A DNA stretch of 64,000 nt from Paenibacillus sp. 1_12 (GTDB lineage Bacteria > Bacillota > Bacilli > Paenibacillales > NBRC-103111). The notes beneath the pieces are model-generated. The model saw nothing but the letters and a program-made list of their open reading frames with translations, did not search any database and was not told where the DNA came from. How positions within the stretch are numbered: position 1 is the stretch's first letter; every line of letters starts with the position of its first letter. Both the position numbers and the translations under genes were made by a program. Where the stretch lies: the NCBI RefSeq assembly GCF_900114475.1, contig NZ_FOTE01000017.1:58115-122114 (forward strand). The letters are read 5' to 3'. Below, in pieces: positions 36,306 through 46,804 of the stretch.

Positions 36306-39300
36306 ATGTTCAAAAATTTGCGTATTATGTTGTGTTTATTACTAGTGGCCTCTTGCATCCCTTTATGGAGCATGCCTGTCGCTGAAGCTGCCGCTGCGGT
36401 ACTTCCAACAGGAGGGGCTAGCGGATGGAATGGTTTGAGCTTCAACGGTAACATAGGAACCAGCACTTATGACAAAACTACAGGAACCTATACGGTTGCG
36501 AATACGACATCGAACGGTGTTACCAACAGTAATTCAACAACAGAGCAGTTTCAATATGCCTATACGCCTATAAGCGGCGACTTCACTATGATTGCCAGAC
36601 TTGCTACCTATGATTATCTTAGTAGCGCTCAGACTGGCATATTGGTGCGCAGCAACTTAAGTCAACAAAGCTCATTTGTGTATGGATACTTATACGGTGG
36701 AGGGACTAACTACCAGCCTTATGTTTCGACTAAAACAACCATGGGTACTGCGGCGGCATCTAATTCGGGTTATAAGGTCTCGTCAGTGGACAAGACTTAT
36801 ACCACATCTGACCTGCCGCAATACATGCGGGTTCGTAAGCAGTGGCAGAATTCCTCTAAAACGGATGTATATTATGATCTTGGAACTTCAGATGGGACAA
36901 CGATAACCTGGACCAATATCAACGGCAAATCAATTACCGATGCTAACGTGTTGCAAAACCAAACGATGTACGTAGGTTTTGCTGTAGGTAAAGCTCCTAT
37001 TAGCGCATCGTTTGACAGTGTGACGGTAATCAATTCGTATATTGGCAATACAAATCCAACGCTTGTAGCCAGCCTGACACTGGTTGCTCCAACTCCGACG
37101 GCTGTGCCAGCTGACGGCCAAGTTGCACTCAGTTGGAACAACGTAACGAACGCAACCTACTATAATGTGTATCGCAGCACCAGCAGCGGTGGCACGTACA
37201 CGAAAATTAACACTAGTCAGATATCAAGTACCAGTTATATAGATACTGCAGTAACGAACGGACAAAACTATTTCTATATCGTTAAGTCGGCGAATTCACT
37301 TCAAGAAAGCGTCTCCTCAGATGAGGTTTCGGCAAGACCAGCTATACCAGCGGCTATTGCTGCACCGACAACATTTACTGCAACTGCGGGTAATGCGAGT
37401 GTTGTTCTTGCATGGAGTAGCGTAAGTGAGGCGACCAATTATAAAATCAAGCGAGGCAGCGCCAGCGGCGGTCCGTATACAGATTTAACTACGGTTACCG
37501 GAACGACTTATTCCTATACGGACAGTTCAGTAGTCAATGGTACAACGTATTATTATGTTGTTAGTGCCTTGAAAGCGGCGGTTGAAAGCGCAAATTCGAA
37601 TCAAGCAGCAGCAACACCAGTAGCTCAATCCCTACCGACTTCTCCGTCTAATTTGGTTACGTGGGCCGGGGATGCTCAAATGAGCCTTTCTTGGGGTAGT
37701 GTGTCGGGGGCAGCTTCATACAACGTGAAACGAAGTGTGACAGCAGGAGGCCCATACACTACGATTGCCACTAATGTGACAGGGACCAGCTTCAACAACA
37801 CGGGATTAACTAATGGAACAGCTTACTATTATGTGGTGAGCGCTGTAAACGTGATTGGTGAAGGTGTAAATTCCAATGAGGTGTCAGGTAGACCCGGTGC
37901 TTTCCTGATCAATGATGATTTTGAGAACAGCACGCTCGGCGCTGAGCCGAACGGATATATTTCGATTGCCAATGCAGCTGATGTTGCCATTAATAATATC
38001 TCAGTTATTAATAATAATAATCTGACGAATAAATATTACTCGCCAACAGAGGCTTTACCTGCAAATAATAAGTCAGTCAACATTCCGGGGAATTCAACCA
38101 ATGTATTCTGGATTAATGATAATGCCAATGCTAGTCGTAGAGGAGGCTTTACGAATACCTTTACTACGATATCCGGCAAAAAGGGTCTCACCGCCCAACT
38201 TGATTTTATGGAACCGACATTGATTGGTGACTCCTACCCGTTAGAATTACTCGATAGCTCAGGCAAAACGGTACTTTCCTTAAGTGTCACAAATCTGGGT
38301 GCGCTTACAACTGTGAGCAAGGGGATTTGGTATAATTTGAAGTTCGTAACCGATACAGGTACGAATACTGCGGATTTTTATATGAACGGAGTGTATAAGG
38401 GTAACTATACTTTTACTACACAGGACACGAACATCGCCAAACTACAAGCAAGAACGGCCGGTTCTTCCTTAGGCAGTCTGTACCTTGATAATATTAAGGT
38501 ATACCAGCAAGCCGTGACGATACCACAAAAATTGACAGCCGGCGGCGGAAACAACATCTCGGAGTTAAATTGGAACGCAGCAAGCGGGGTAGATGCTTAT
38601 AATGTATATCGAAGCTCTGCTTCTGGTGGCACTTACATTTTGGTTGCTAGCAATGTGCCGTCAAACAGTTATACGGATACAGGCTTGGCAAATGATATTA
38701 ATTATTACTACAAGGTTACAGCGGTGAGTGCGAGCGGAGAGAGTGAATATTCCAATGAAACGTTCGCAACTCCAAACAGTGTGGCTCCTCCAGAAGCGCC
38801 AACGGGGCTATCAGCGGTGGTACGAGATAGTCAAATCACCTTAAACTGGAACTCTTCGACGAATGCTACTTATTACACGCTTCAAAGAAGCACGACACCG
38901 AACGGTCCTTTTACACAATTGCTGCTCAATGGGTCGCAGAAGCTCACGGGCACAACTTATCTTGACACCAACTTGACAGACGGAACTCCTTATTATTATC
39001 AAATTGCCGCGGGAAACATTGGTGGGTTGAGCCCCTTTGCAGGGTTTTCTAATAGTCAGACTACTGTAACGCCTACTGCACCACTCGATACACCCGTATT
39101 ATTGAATGCGATGCCCACAAATAATAAGGTTGACTTGAGTTGGTCTTCCGTTAAGCAGGCCACCTATTACAACGTAAAAAGAAGCACGGTAAACGGCGGA
39201 CCTTACACAACGATAGCTGCCAATGTGAATGGAACGAGTTATTTGGATTCAACTGCAGCTAATAGCACGACTTATTATTATGTAGTTACTGCTGCTAATA

Positions 39301-42300
39301 CATGGTTGGAAAGTATGATTTCCAATCAGTTGAAAGCTACGCCTTATGCTCCAGTATTGGGGGCACCTAATAAGCCAACTGGCTTCGTGGCGATTGCGGA
39401 CGATGGGAGCGTAAAGCTATCATGGAATGCCATATCCGGCGTAACCTCTTATAACGTAAAAAGAGGGACGGTTAGCGGTGGCCCTTACTCGACGGTAGCT
39501 TCATCCACTCAAGCATCGTATGAAGATAATGCTGTAATCAACGGAACAACGTATTATTATGTAGTCTCTGCTGTGAACACGAATGGGGAAAGTCCGGTTA
39601 CGGATGAAATTATTGTACTTCCGGCTAAAGTGCTTACTGTTGATAAGACTGCGATTGCAAGTGCAACCGTATTTAACACCATTCAAAGCGCTGTTAATGC
39701 GATTCCAACTACCAATACAACGAGAACTGTTATTTATATCAAAGCGGGTACGTATACGGAAAAGCTTGTCATTAATAGTCCATACGTAAGTCTTGTTGGG
39801 GAGGGAATCGATAAGACAACCATTGTTTATGGTAATTATGCCGGAACAACAGCAACAACCGGACAGCCAGGCCACACGGGCAGCACGTTTCTAAGCCAAA
39901 CGGTTGATGTCACTGCAGATTATTTTACTGCTTCTAATTTGACGATCGCGAATAGCTCTGCTCCACGTTCTGCTGTTGCACAGGCGGTTGCTCTGTCACT
40001 CAAAAGCGATAAGGCTGTATTTGAATCGGTTAAATTAGTAGGCTATCAGGATACTCTGTATACGGGTTTGAATTCTACTAGCAAAGGTCGTCATTATTTC
40101 CATAACAGCATTATTCAAGGTGATGTTGACTTCATTTTCGGAGAAGCTCCGGCAGTTGTCTTTGATAATGTGAAGATGGTTCTAGTCAGCAATTCTGGCG
40201 GTGGCGGACATATCACGGCAGGTGCACAAAAAAATCTAACCGACATGGGATATATATTCCTGAATTCTCAAATCATTGACGATACTTCTGCGCTTGGTAC
40301 TTATGACTTGGGGCGTCCGTGGAAAGATAATGCTAAGATTCGTTTTATAAATACTTTGATCGACTCCAAGAAATTCCTTGCCAGCGGATGGATTTCTTCT
40401 TGCGCAGGTGCCTGCACCACATACTCGTTTGGAGAGTATAACAGCTACGGACCAGGAGCGAGCCCATCAGCTAGGCAAATTGCTACACAGCTAACAGGCT
40501 CAGAAGCAAGCTTGACGATTCCGCAGATTTTCAATGACCCTACCAATACAGTAGTGGCGGATCGAACATGGGATCCTTCCATTCCGGTCATGATGCCAAA
40601 AACCAATTATTTGCCAACGGTATCCGTTACATCATCCAGTTTTGATAAATACGCTGCTAAGCAAGCGGATCTTAATGTGGAGGTACAATACAACGGTTAC
40701 GCGTTGACGAATATTACAAACGGTATTGCTGTTCTTGGCTCGTCAGACTATACGGCTTCGGGAAATGTGGTTACGCTTAAAAAAGCTTACCTCGCTGGGC
40801 TGTCGGAAGGTACAATTACACTGAGCTTTAACTTCAGCTCCGGCTCCATCACGATACCAGTACCTTTCACTGTCAACGTCGTCAATTCAGACAGAGCGGA
40901 TATTGGAAAACAGATTCTAGCTGTCAATGATGGCTGGGCTTCCTATTCAACAGGAACTAAAGGAGGGGCTGACGCCGATTCGGCGCATATTTTCACAGTG
41001 ACCAATCGTAGTGAGCTGATTCAAGCGTTGGGCGGAACTAACAGCTCGAATGCTACGAATGCCATATCTAAGATAATCTATATTAAAGGTACTATCGACA
41101 TGAATGTGGATGATAACAATAATCCGGTAGGTTTCGATTATTATAAAGCTCCTGGATATGACTTTAATGCCTACTTAGCAGCATACGATCCGGCAGTTTG
41201 GGGAAAATCATCTGTTCCATCTGGTGCTTTAGAGACGGCGCGTGCTGCCTCGGAGACCAATCAGGGTAACAAAATAAAAATTAATGTGGGTTCAAATACG
41301 ACGATTGTTGGGTTACCTGGTTCTAACGCAAAAATTCTGGGTGGTAACCTGATGATTCAAAACGTGGATAATGTCATTGTCCGAAATATTGAGTTCCAAA
41401 ACGCATTTGATTATTTCCCTCAGTGGGATCCGACTGACGGAGATACGGGCAACTGGAACTCTGCTTTTGACAATATTACGCTTAAAGGCGCTACGCACAT
41501 TTGGATCGACCGCAATACGTTTAGTGACGGAAGTAATCCGGATAACTACAGCAATACATATTTTGGTCGTCAGTACCAGCAGCATGACGGATTATTAGAT
41601 ATAACAAATGCATCCGATTTGGTCACTGTTTCCTACAACTATTTCCACGATCATGACAAAACGACCCTTGTTGGTGGGAGTGACGGATTTGCTGGTGATA
41701 TCGGAAAAGAAAGAATTACATTTCACCATAATTATTACAAAGATATAACTCAACGTGCTCCGCGTGTACGTTACGGGCAAGTTCATCTTTACAATAACTT
41801 TTATGAAGGGACATTTAACAATCCCAGCTATCCGTACCTTTATGCGATTGGAGTCGGTTATGCATCGCAAATTTACGCTCAAAACAACTATTTTGTAGAA
41901 GATGCAGGAACGTCAGCCTCAGATTTGATAGGTATTTTTGCTGGAGGTACTACATTTACTGACACTGGATCTGTACTGAATGGGACTGCAGTTAATATCG
42001 CGCAAAGCAAAGGTGGTTTGAATCCTGTAAATTGGACACCTACGCTGTTCACCACAATAGACGCGACAACGGATGTGCCAAAAATGGTTGTGTCAAAAGC
42101 GGGTGCAGAAAACACTTTACAGAGATTGTTGTCGGCTCCAAGCGGAGTTGTTGCGACAGCGGTCAATTCACAGATAACTGTAAAGTGGAACAGTGTAACC
42201 GGAGCTACTTATTACAGCGTGAAACGGAGCACCAGCAGTAACGGAACATTTACAGTAATAGCAACGAATGTGACCAATCCGCAGAGTTATACCGATGTGA

Positions 42301-44576
42301 ATGTAACGAATGGCAACAGCTACTACTACGTGGTAAGTGCGGTCAATGCTGCCGGAGAAAGTGCAGACTCAACGGTAGTAAAAGCAACACCAGTGGCAGC
42401 CTTAACACCACCGGCAGCTCCAAGCGAAGTTGTTGCGACAGGGGGCAATTCACAGGTAACTGTAAAGTGGAACAGTGTAACGGGAGCTACTTATTACAGC
42501 GTGAAACGGAGCACCAGCAGTAATGGCACATTTACAGTAATAGCAACGAATGTGACTAATCCGCAGAGTTATACCGATGTGAATGTAACGAATGGCAACA
42601 GCTACTACTATGTGGTAACTGCGGTCAATGCTGCAGGAGAAAGTGCAGACTCAACCGTAGTAAATGCAACACCAGTAGCAGCCTTAACACCGCCGGCAGC
42701 TCCAAGCGGAGTTGTTGCGACAGGTGGCAATTCACAGGTAAATGTAAAGTGGAATAGTGTAACCGGAGCTACTTACTACAGCGTGAAACGCAGCACCAGC
42801 AGTAACGGCACATTTACAGTAATAGCAACGAATGTGACTAATCCGCAGAGTTATACCGATATGAATGTAACGAACGGCAACAGCTACTACTACGTGGTAA
42901 GTGCGGTCAATGCTGCCGGAGAAAGTGCAGACTCAACCGTAGTAAATGCAACACCAGTGGCAGCCTTAACACCGCCGGCAGCTCCAAGCGGAGTTGTTGC
43001 TACCGCAAGGACTGCTAGCGTTAGTTTGTCTTGGAACGCTGTCAACGGGGCAACCGGGTACAATGTAAAACGCAGCACGACGAGCGGCGGACCGTACACG
43101 ACGTTAGCTTCTAATGTAACTGGAACCGGATATGAGGATACACCGCTTGCCAATTATGTAACATACTACTATGTAGTATCTGCTGTCATTGAAAGTTTAG
43201 AAGGGATGGACTCGACTGAAATTAGCGCAAGATCATTTATTCCAAACAGCACGAGTACCACTGCAAATACTAGCGGCAGCAATTCTGGCGGCGCTTCTTC
43301 CACGGGCAGCCAAGCGGCAGCGGCCTCCACTGACAAAAGGGGAGTAACGCTTCCTAATGTGGAGCCAATTAAAGAGCAGTCTGCAGATGGGAAAATAACA
43401 TTAAAAGTAAATGTGGATGCAGCATCGTTACAAAAAGCATTTGACGACCTAAAAGCATCCAATGGTTCAATTGAACCCCAAATTATTATCAATGTGAAGG
43501 GCAGCGGGGCGCAGGCAAAAATTCAACTCCCGCTGGATATTATTGCAAAAGCACAGACGAATGTACCTGCAACCTTATTATTTGTACAATTTGACAACAT
43601 GACTTACGGATTACCCATCCAAGCTCTTGACGTGGCGGCTTTATCCAAAGCGCTCGGAGCAGAAGTTAAGGATTTAAAGATTAACATCACAATTGAAAAG
43701 GTGAATAAAGAAACCACAGGAGCGGTAGAAGCGAAAGCTAAGCAATCCGAACTGAAGCTACTAACTGCAGCCGTGGACTTCAATGTAACAGCGGAAGCGA
43801 ATGGAAAAATCGTTTCGGTCCATGATTTTGGGCAAACGTATGTGCAAAGGACGTTAGCAATTGCACAAACGATAGATTTTAACACAACAACTGCTTTGCT
43901 CTATAACCCGGAACTGGGTGAAATGAGCTTTGTTCCAGCAACATTCCAAGTAGTGGATGGTATTACCCAAGTGACAATCAAGCGACCGGGCAACAGCATT
44001 TACACAGTTGTTCAATCAACGAAGTCGTTTGCCGATTTGAATGGACATTGGGCCAAGTCGGATGTCGAGCTCCTTGCATCGAAGCTGGTAGTAAAAGGGG
44101 CAACGGATACGAGCTTTGCTCCACAGAACCAGATCACACGTGCGGAATTCGCAGCACTTCTAGTACGTTCAATCGGGCTTAATGAAGCGAGTTCGGCTAA
44201 ATTCACCGATGTGTTGGCGTCAGAGTGGTATGCTGGTGCGGTTGGGGCAGCTTCGAAGGCTGGTTTAGTTGATGGCTTTGACGAAGTTACTTTCAAACCC
44301 GGAGCAACCATTACTCGTGAGCAAATGGCGGTAATGATCAGTCGTGCAATCACCATCTCAGGCAAGAAAGCGGCGGCTGATGTGAAAGGAACTGCAACCT
44401 TCACTGATAGCGCATCAATCAGCACATGGGCCAAGGACGCTGTTACACAGTCCTATAACGCAGGTATCATCAATGGAATTACTGATAAGACGTTTGTTCC
44501 CAACGCCAATGCAACTCGGGCGGAAGCGGCCGTCATGTTGAAACGCTTGCTGCAACATGTAGAATTCATTAATTAA
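36306..44576 (+). CDS. Giant secreted pectin methylesterase / pectate lyase with Fn3 and SLH domains
   Basis: A 2756-residue protein. The signal peptide ends near residue 30 (AEA-AAA). Order: an N-terminal beta-sandwich (~32-250); Fn3 1-3 (~257-529); a second LamG-like sandwich (~530-735); Fn3 4-7 (~736-1106). Next is a family 8 carbohydrate esterase (~1107-1438) with GYQDTLY (Asp1249), GDVDFIFG (Asp1275) and GRPW (Arg1337). An X2/Ig-like domain (~1439-1527) leads to a PL1 pectate lyase (~1529-1942) with WIDRNTFSDG at 1733, QHDGLLDI and RAPRVRYG at 1817-1824. Then come Fn3 8-11 (~1944-2310), a Ser/Gly linker, a ~225-residue module shared with the SLH protein at 4.4 kb and three SLH repeats (~2572-2756). 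It would demethylate and cleave pectin at the cell surface. ATG 36306 has AGGAGG 12 bases upstream; TTG 36294 is the alternative. Confidence 0.92.
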   Translation: MFKNLRIMLCLLLVASCIPLWSMPVAEAAAAVLPTGGASGWNGLSFNGNIGTSTYDKTTGTYTVANTTSNGVTNSNSTTEQFQYAYTPISGDFTMIARLATYDYLSSAQTGILVRSNLSQQSSFVYGYLYGGGTNYQPYVSTKTTMGTAAASNSGYKVSSVDKTYTTSDLPQYMRVRKQWQNSSKTDVYYDLGTSDGTTITWTNINGKSITDANVLQNQTMYVGFAVGKAPISASFDSVTVINSYIGNTNPTLVASLTLVAPTPTAVPADGQVALSWNNVTNATYYNVYRSTSSGGTYTKINTSQISSTSYIDTAVTNGQNYFYIVKSANSLQESVSSDEVSARPAIPAAIAAPTTFTATAGNASVVLAWSSVSEATNYKIKRGSASGGPYTDLTTVTGTTYSYTDSSVVNGTTYYYVVSALKAAVESANSNQAAATPVAQSLPTSPSNLVTWAGDAQMSLSWGSVSGAASYNVKRSVTAGGPYTTIATNVTGTSFNNTGLTNGTAYYYVVSAVNVIGEGVNSNEVSGRPGAFLINDDFENSTLGAEPNGYISIANAADVAINNISVINNNNLTNKYYSPTEALPANNKSVNIPGNSTNVFWINDNANASRRGGFTNTFTTISGKKGLTAQLDFMEPTLIGDSYPLELLDSSGKTVLSLSVTNLGALTTVSKGIWYNLKFVTDTGTNTADFYMNGVYKGNYTFTTQDTNIAKLQARTAGSSLGSLYLDNIKVYQQAVTIPQKLTAGGGNNISELNWNAASGVDAYNVYRSSASGGTYILVASNVPSNSYTDTGLANDINYYYKVTAVSASGESEYSNETFATPNSVAPPEAPTGLSAVVRDSQITLNWNSSTNATYYTLQRSTTPNGPFTQLLLNGSQKLTGTTYLDTNLTDGTPYYYQIAAGNIGGLSPFAGFSNSQTTVTPTAPLDTPVLLNAMPTNNKVDLSWSSVKQATYYNVKRSTVNGGPYTTIAANVNGTSYLDSTAANSTTYYYVVTAANTWLESMISNQLKATPYAPVLGAPNKPTGFVAIADDGSVKLSWNAISGVTSYNVKRGTVSGGPYSTVASSTQASYEDNAVINGTTYYYVVSAVNTNGESPVTDEIIVLPAKVLTVDKTAIASATVFNTIQSAVNAIPTTNTTRTVIYIKAGTYTEKLVINSPYVSLVGEGIDKTTIVYGNYAGTTATTGQPGHTGSTFLSQTVDVTADYFTASNLTIANSSAPRSAVAQAVALSLKSDKAVFESVKLVGYQDTLYTGLNSTSKGRHYFHNSIIQGDVDFIFGEAPAVVFDNVKMVLVSNSGGGGHITAGAQKNLTDMGYIFLNSQIIDDTSALGTYDLGRPWKDNAKIRFINTLIDSKKFLASGWISSCAGACTTYSFGEYNSYGPGASPSARQIATQLTGSEASLTIPQIFNDPTNTVVADRTWDPSIPVMMPKTNYLPTVSVTSSSFDKYAAKQADLNVEVQYNGYALTNITNGIAVLGSSDYTASGNVVTLKKAYLAGLSEGTITLSFNFSSGSITIPVPFTVNVVNSDRADIGKQILAVNDGWASYSTGTKGGADADSAHIFTVTNRSELIQALGGTNSSNATNAISKIIYIKGTIDMNVDDNNNPVGFDYYKAPGYDFNAYLAAYDPAVWGKSSVPSGALETARAASETNQGNKIKINVGSNTTIVGLPGSNAKILGGNLMIQNVDNVIVRNIEFQNAFDYFPQWDPTDGDTGNWNSAFDNITLKGATHIWIDRNTFSDGSNPDNYSNTYFGRQYQQHDGLLDITNASDLVTVSYNYFHDHDKTTLVGGSDGFAGDIGKERITFHHNYYKDITQRAPRVRYGQVHLYNNFYEGTFNNPSYPYLYAIGVGYASQIYAQNNYFVEDAGTSASDLIGIFAGGTTFTDTGSVLNGTAVNIAQSKGGLNPVNWTPTLFTTIDATTDVPKMVVSKAGAENTLQRLLSAPSGVVATAVNSQITVKWNSVTGATYYSVKRSTSSNGTFTVIATNVTNPQSYTDVNVTNGNSYYYVVSAVNAAGESADSTVVKATPVAALTPPAAPSEVVATGGNSQVTVKWNSVTGATYYSVKRSTSSNGTFTVIATNVTNPQSYTDVNVTNGNSYYYVVTAVNAAGESADSTVVNATPVAALTPPAAPSGVVATGGNSQVNVKWNSVTGATYYSVKRSTSSNGTFTVIATNVTNPQSYTDMNVTNGNSYYYVVSAVNAAGESADSTVVNATPVAALTPPAAPSGVVATARTASVSLSWNAVNGATGYNVKRSTTSGGPYTTLASNVTGTGYEDTPLANYVTYYYVVSAVIESLEGMDSTEISARSFIPNSTSTTANTSGSNSGGASSTGSQAAAASTDKRGVTLPNVEPIKEQSADGKITLKVNVDAASLQKAFDDLKASNGSIEPQIIINVKGSGAQAKIQLPLDIIAKAQTNVPATLLFVQFDNMTYGLPIQALDVAALSKALGAEVKDLKINITIEKVNKETTGAVEAKAKQSELKLLTAAVDFNVTAEANGKIVSVHDFGQTYVQRTLAIAQTIDFNTTTALLYNPELGEMSFVPATFQVVDGITQVTIKRPGNSIYTVVQSTKSFADLNGHWAKSDVELLASKLVVKGATDTSFAPQNQITRAEFAALLVRSIGLNEASSAKFTDVLASEWYAGAVGAASKAGLVDGFDEVTFKPGATITREQMAVMISRAITISGKKAAADVKGTATFTDSASISTWAKDAVTQSYNAGIINGITDKTFVPNANATRAEAAVMLKRLLQHVEFIN
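42135..42980 (+). repeat. Three tandem 282-bp repeats encoding Fn3 domains 8-10
   Basis: Copies begin at 42135, 42417 and 42699, each exactly 282 bases (94 codons) and differing at only a few positions. A fourth unit begins at 42981 with the same first bases (GCTCCAAGCGGAGTTGTTGC) and then diverges. The near identity indicates recent duplication or gene conversion. Confidence 0.95.
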
Positions 44577-44633
44577 TATTCACTAAGGGTAGACTTGAAG
44601 TAGAAAAATGATAGTTTTAAATAGCAGAAAGAC

Positions 44634-44665
44634 AAAAGGGAGAGGCTCGGCGCCTCTCCTTTTTC
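44634..44665 (+). terminator. Rho-independent terminator of the pectinase gene
   Basis: GGAGAGGC (44639-44646) pairs with GCCTCTCC (44652-44659), flanked by AAAAG and a T run. A very similar hairpin with the same GACAAAAGGGAGAGGCT lead occurs at 50022-50053. Confidence 0.88.
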
Positions 44666-44777
44666 TATATGACTATAATTGGGGGCTTTATTGTAACTGC
44701 CGAAGTCCAGTAATGTATATGCTGATCCATACATTTAGCAGCTATGCAGATAAGGTTTGGGGAGGAAATAAAAACTC

Positions 44778-45839
44778 CTATAACCGGGTGGTTGCAGGAC
44801 GGGTTTGATTATATGCCTTTTTATTGTTGGATGATAATTTTCTTCCTATAGCTATAAATGGTTTTTCTATTACCAAATAAGTCAGTGTTGCAACGCAAAT
44901 GGTGATAACCACCCACAAAATAAACGTCCATATTCCACTTTCTAATCTGGGCAGAGCTTCAATAACCAGAGCGTGCATTAAATATATAGAATAGCTGATC
45001 ACTCCGAGAAATAGTAGGATTTTGGGACTCTTCAAATTTTCAGTTTTAAAACTCAACAAAAACAGAAGATACGCAAATGTCCAAGCACTCAGCATTGGCA
45101 CAAATGAATGGGTACCCAAATACATAGGATCATTATCTTCCCAAAAAACATTATTACAAATAACTAAAATTAGTAAGAATGAACAGCCGTATACGATGGA
45201 AAAAACCTTGCCGCTGATTTGTTTCTGATAGTAACGGTACATGACAGCTCCCACAAACATTGTATACAAGCTGAAAAACATGCCCCACCCTGGAATCTTT
45301 ATACCCAAAATAGGAGAAGCAGAAGTAACAAGGGCAAGCACAAAAAAGACAAATACTATTGTAATAGAACGCCTAAACAAGCCTACAATGAATAAAAGAG
45401 AACAAATAAAATAAAAGAGCATTTCTATACCTAATGTCCAATACAGCCCAATGATGTCAGGCTTTCCAAGAAACTTTTGAACCATTGTTACATTTGCCAA
45501 AATCGTTGGAATGGAAGGTTTCTCCACTGAATGAATATAAAAATAATATAGCAAAACAGCCATGCCCAAATTAACCCAATACAAAGGATATAACCGAAAG
45601 AAACGTCTTATCCAAAAGGTTTTCAATCTATTTGATCGCTCTAGTGAATGCGGAATGATAAAACCACTACTTAAGAAAAAGAGAGTTACTCCGAATTGCC
45701 CCATTTGAAAATAATTGCTGATAAAATAAACAAATCCAGGAAATAATCTCTCTCCCATATGTTCAACCATTACAGCTAAAGCTGCTATTCCTCTTAACAT
45801 ATCTAAAAACTCGAGTCTTCTTTCTTTCTCTAACAGCAA
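44778..45839 (-). CDS. Acyltransferase family 3 (OafA/YrhL-like) membrane protein
   Basis: A 353-residue protein with about ten membrane helices. The N-terminus RRLEFLDMLRGIAALAVMVEHMG carries the family signature (R-G-x-A-x-x-x-V-x-x-x-H, catalytic His). GVTLFFLSSGFIIPHSL and FWIRRFFRLYPLYW follow, as in OafA-type O-acetyltransferases of surface polysaccharides. The start appears to be TTG 45839 with GGGGGAT upstream; there is no nearby in-frame ATG before LDMLRG. It is monocistronic and convergent with the pectinase gene. It may O-acetylate the surface glycan or cell-wall polymer, but the substrate is not shown. Confidence 0.88.
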   Translation of the reverse strand: MLLEKERRLEFLDMLRGIAALAVMVEHMGERLFPGFVYFISNYFQMGQFGVTLFFLSSGFIIPHSLERSNRLKTFWIRRFFRLYPLYWVNLGMAVLLYYFYIHSVEKPSIPTILANVTMVQKFLGKPDIIGLYWTLGIEMLFYFICSLLFIVGLFRRSITIVFVFFVLALVTSASPILGIKIPGWGMFFSLYTMFVGAVMYRYYQKQISGKVFSIVYGCSFLLILVICNNVFWEDNDPMYLGTHSFVPMLSAWTFAYLLFLLSFKTENLKSPKILLFLGVISYSIYLMHALVIEALPRLESGIWTFILWVVITICVATLTYLVIEKPFIAIGRKLSSNNKKAYNQTRPATTRL

Positions 45840-45909
45840 GTAGATCCCCCATTATTTCAATTAAATTGTAGTATTAAACTTATAAGAACATAGTACGCAT
45901 CAGAGAATG

Positions 45910-46080
45910 AAGGAACAATTGAACCCGTTCAAGTGCTTGATGTACCTGTTCGAGCAGTTCCTGCAGCTTCCCAATTCAAAAGATTCAAAAATACTTGCCG
46001 GTCTATGCCTTGGTCACTATGACGAACTTGCAGCATGTTCAAATCTGGATGACAGCTTTAATGAGCCTTCGTCTTGATGA
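45910..46080 (+). pseudogene. IS66-family transposase C-terminal remnant
   Basis: A short frame reads LNPFKCLMYLFEQFLQLPNSKDSKILAGL, then in the next frame MPWS. This matches the extreme C-terminus of IS66 TnpC (P-x-x-Y-L-x-Y-L-F-E ... L-P-W-S), with one frameshift. No other part of the element was found. Confidence 0.6.
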
Positions 46081-46717
46081 CAAGGTATGTACTATTTAAC
46101 GTTTACAAAACATAAAGCCCTTTGATATTTTTATATTTATTTTACTTCAACAGTTTGCTACCACGCGCAGTTATATTCTGAGTCCTTACTTTTTAAGGAT
46201 ACCACATCAGTCAATATGTCCAAACTCAAGGCCGTCGATTTTCTATTCAGACCTAAAGCGCTGCCACAACGAAAATGAAGATTCTACCCTTTGGTTTGCT
46301 GCTATTATATGATTACCTACATGTGTATACTGCTAGACTTGTCCTCCGTAAAATATCTCGTTATACTTCGCTGCCGCGGCACAACCGGCCACCGGTCCCG
46401 GATCGGTGGAACCGAAAGTCAGTGAGCAGACGATGAACCGTCTGCTCACGGCCAAAAATTGCTAGCGCCCCTAATACTGGGAAGACTGCCATCCTGATTC
46501 AGGATTGCGGTCTTCCTGATATATCGTTCAGTGCCAGTGTTCGCCCGTTTACATTTCATGTTTTGGTTCTTTAATCTGCTTCAAGAATATTTATCAATTT
46601 CTAAATTTCAAATGGTTGACTCGTAATCGGGAGCCATGCTACAATTCACAAAACCAAGTAAACCTATAGTAATTATTGTATCCATTTTTTTTGAAAGAAG
46701 GTGACCGTATTGATTGA
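46081..46717. other. Gene-free stretch with two hairpins
   Basis: No gene is recognised. GTGAGCAGACG/CGTCTGCTCAC (46422-46449) is a perfect 11-bp inverted repeat. A second hairpin, GGAAGAC...GTCTTCC with inner TCCTGA/TCAGGA, lies at 46480-46516. Neither has a T tract. The chemoreceptor promoter should lie to the right, but no clear pair of boxes was identified. Confidence 0.45.
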
Positions 46718-46804
46718 TTGTCTCTATCCACCATATCTCAGAGTAACACAAGTTTGTTGGCTGCTGTGGCCTGCATCATCTCATTATATAGAGGGAGTGG
46801 AGAA

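Noticed and set aside
42135..42980. Regular repeats considered as a CRISPR array
   Set aside because: The units are 282 bases, contiguous and in frame within a protein gene, with no spacers.
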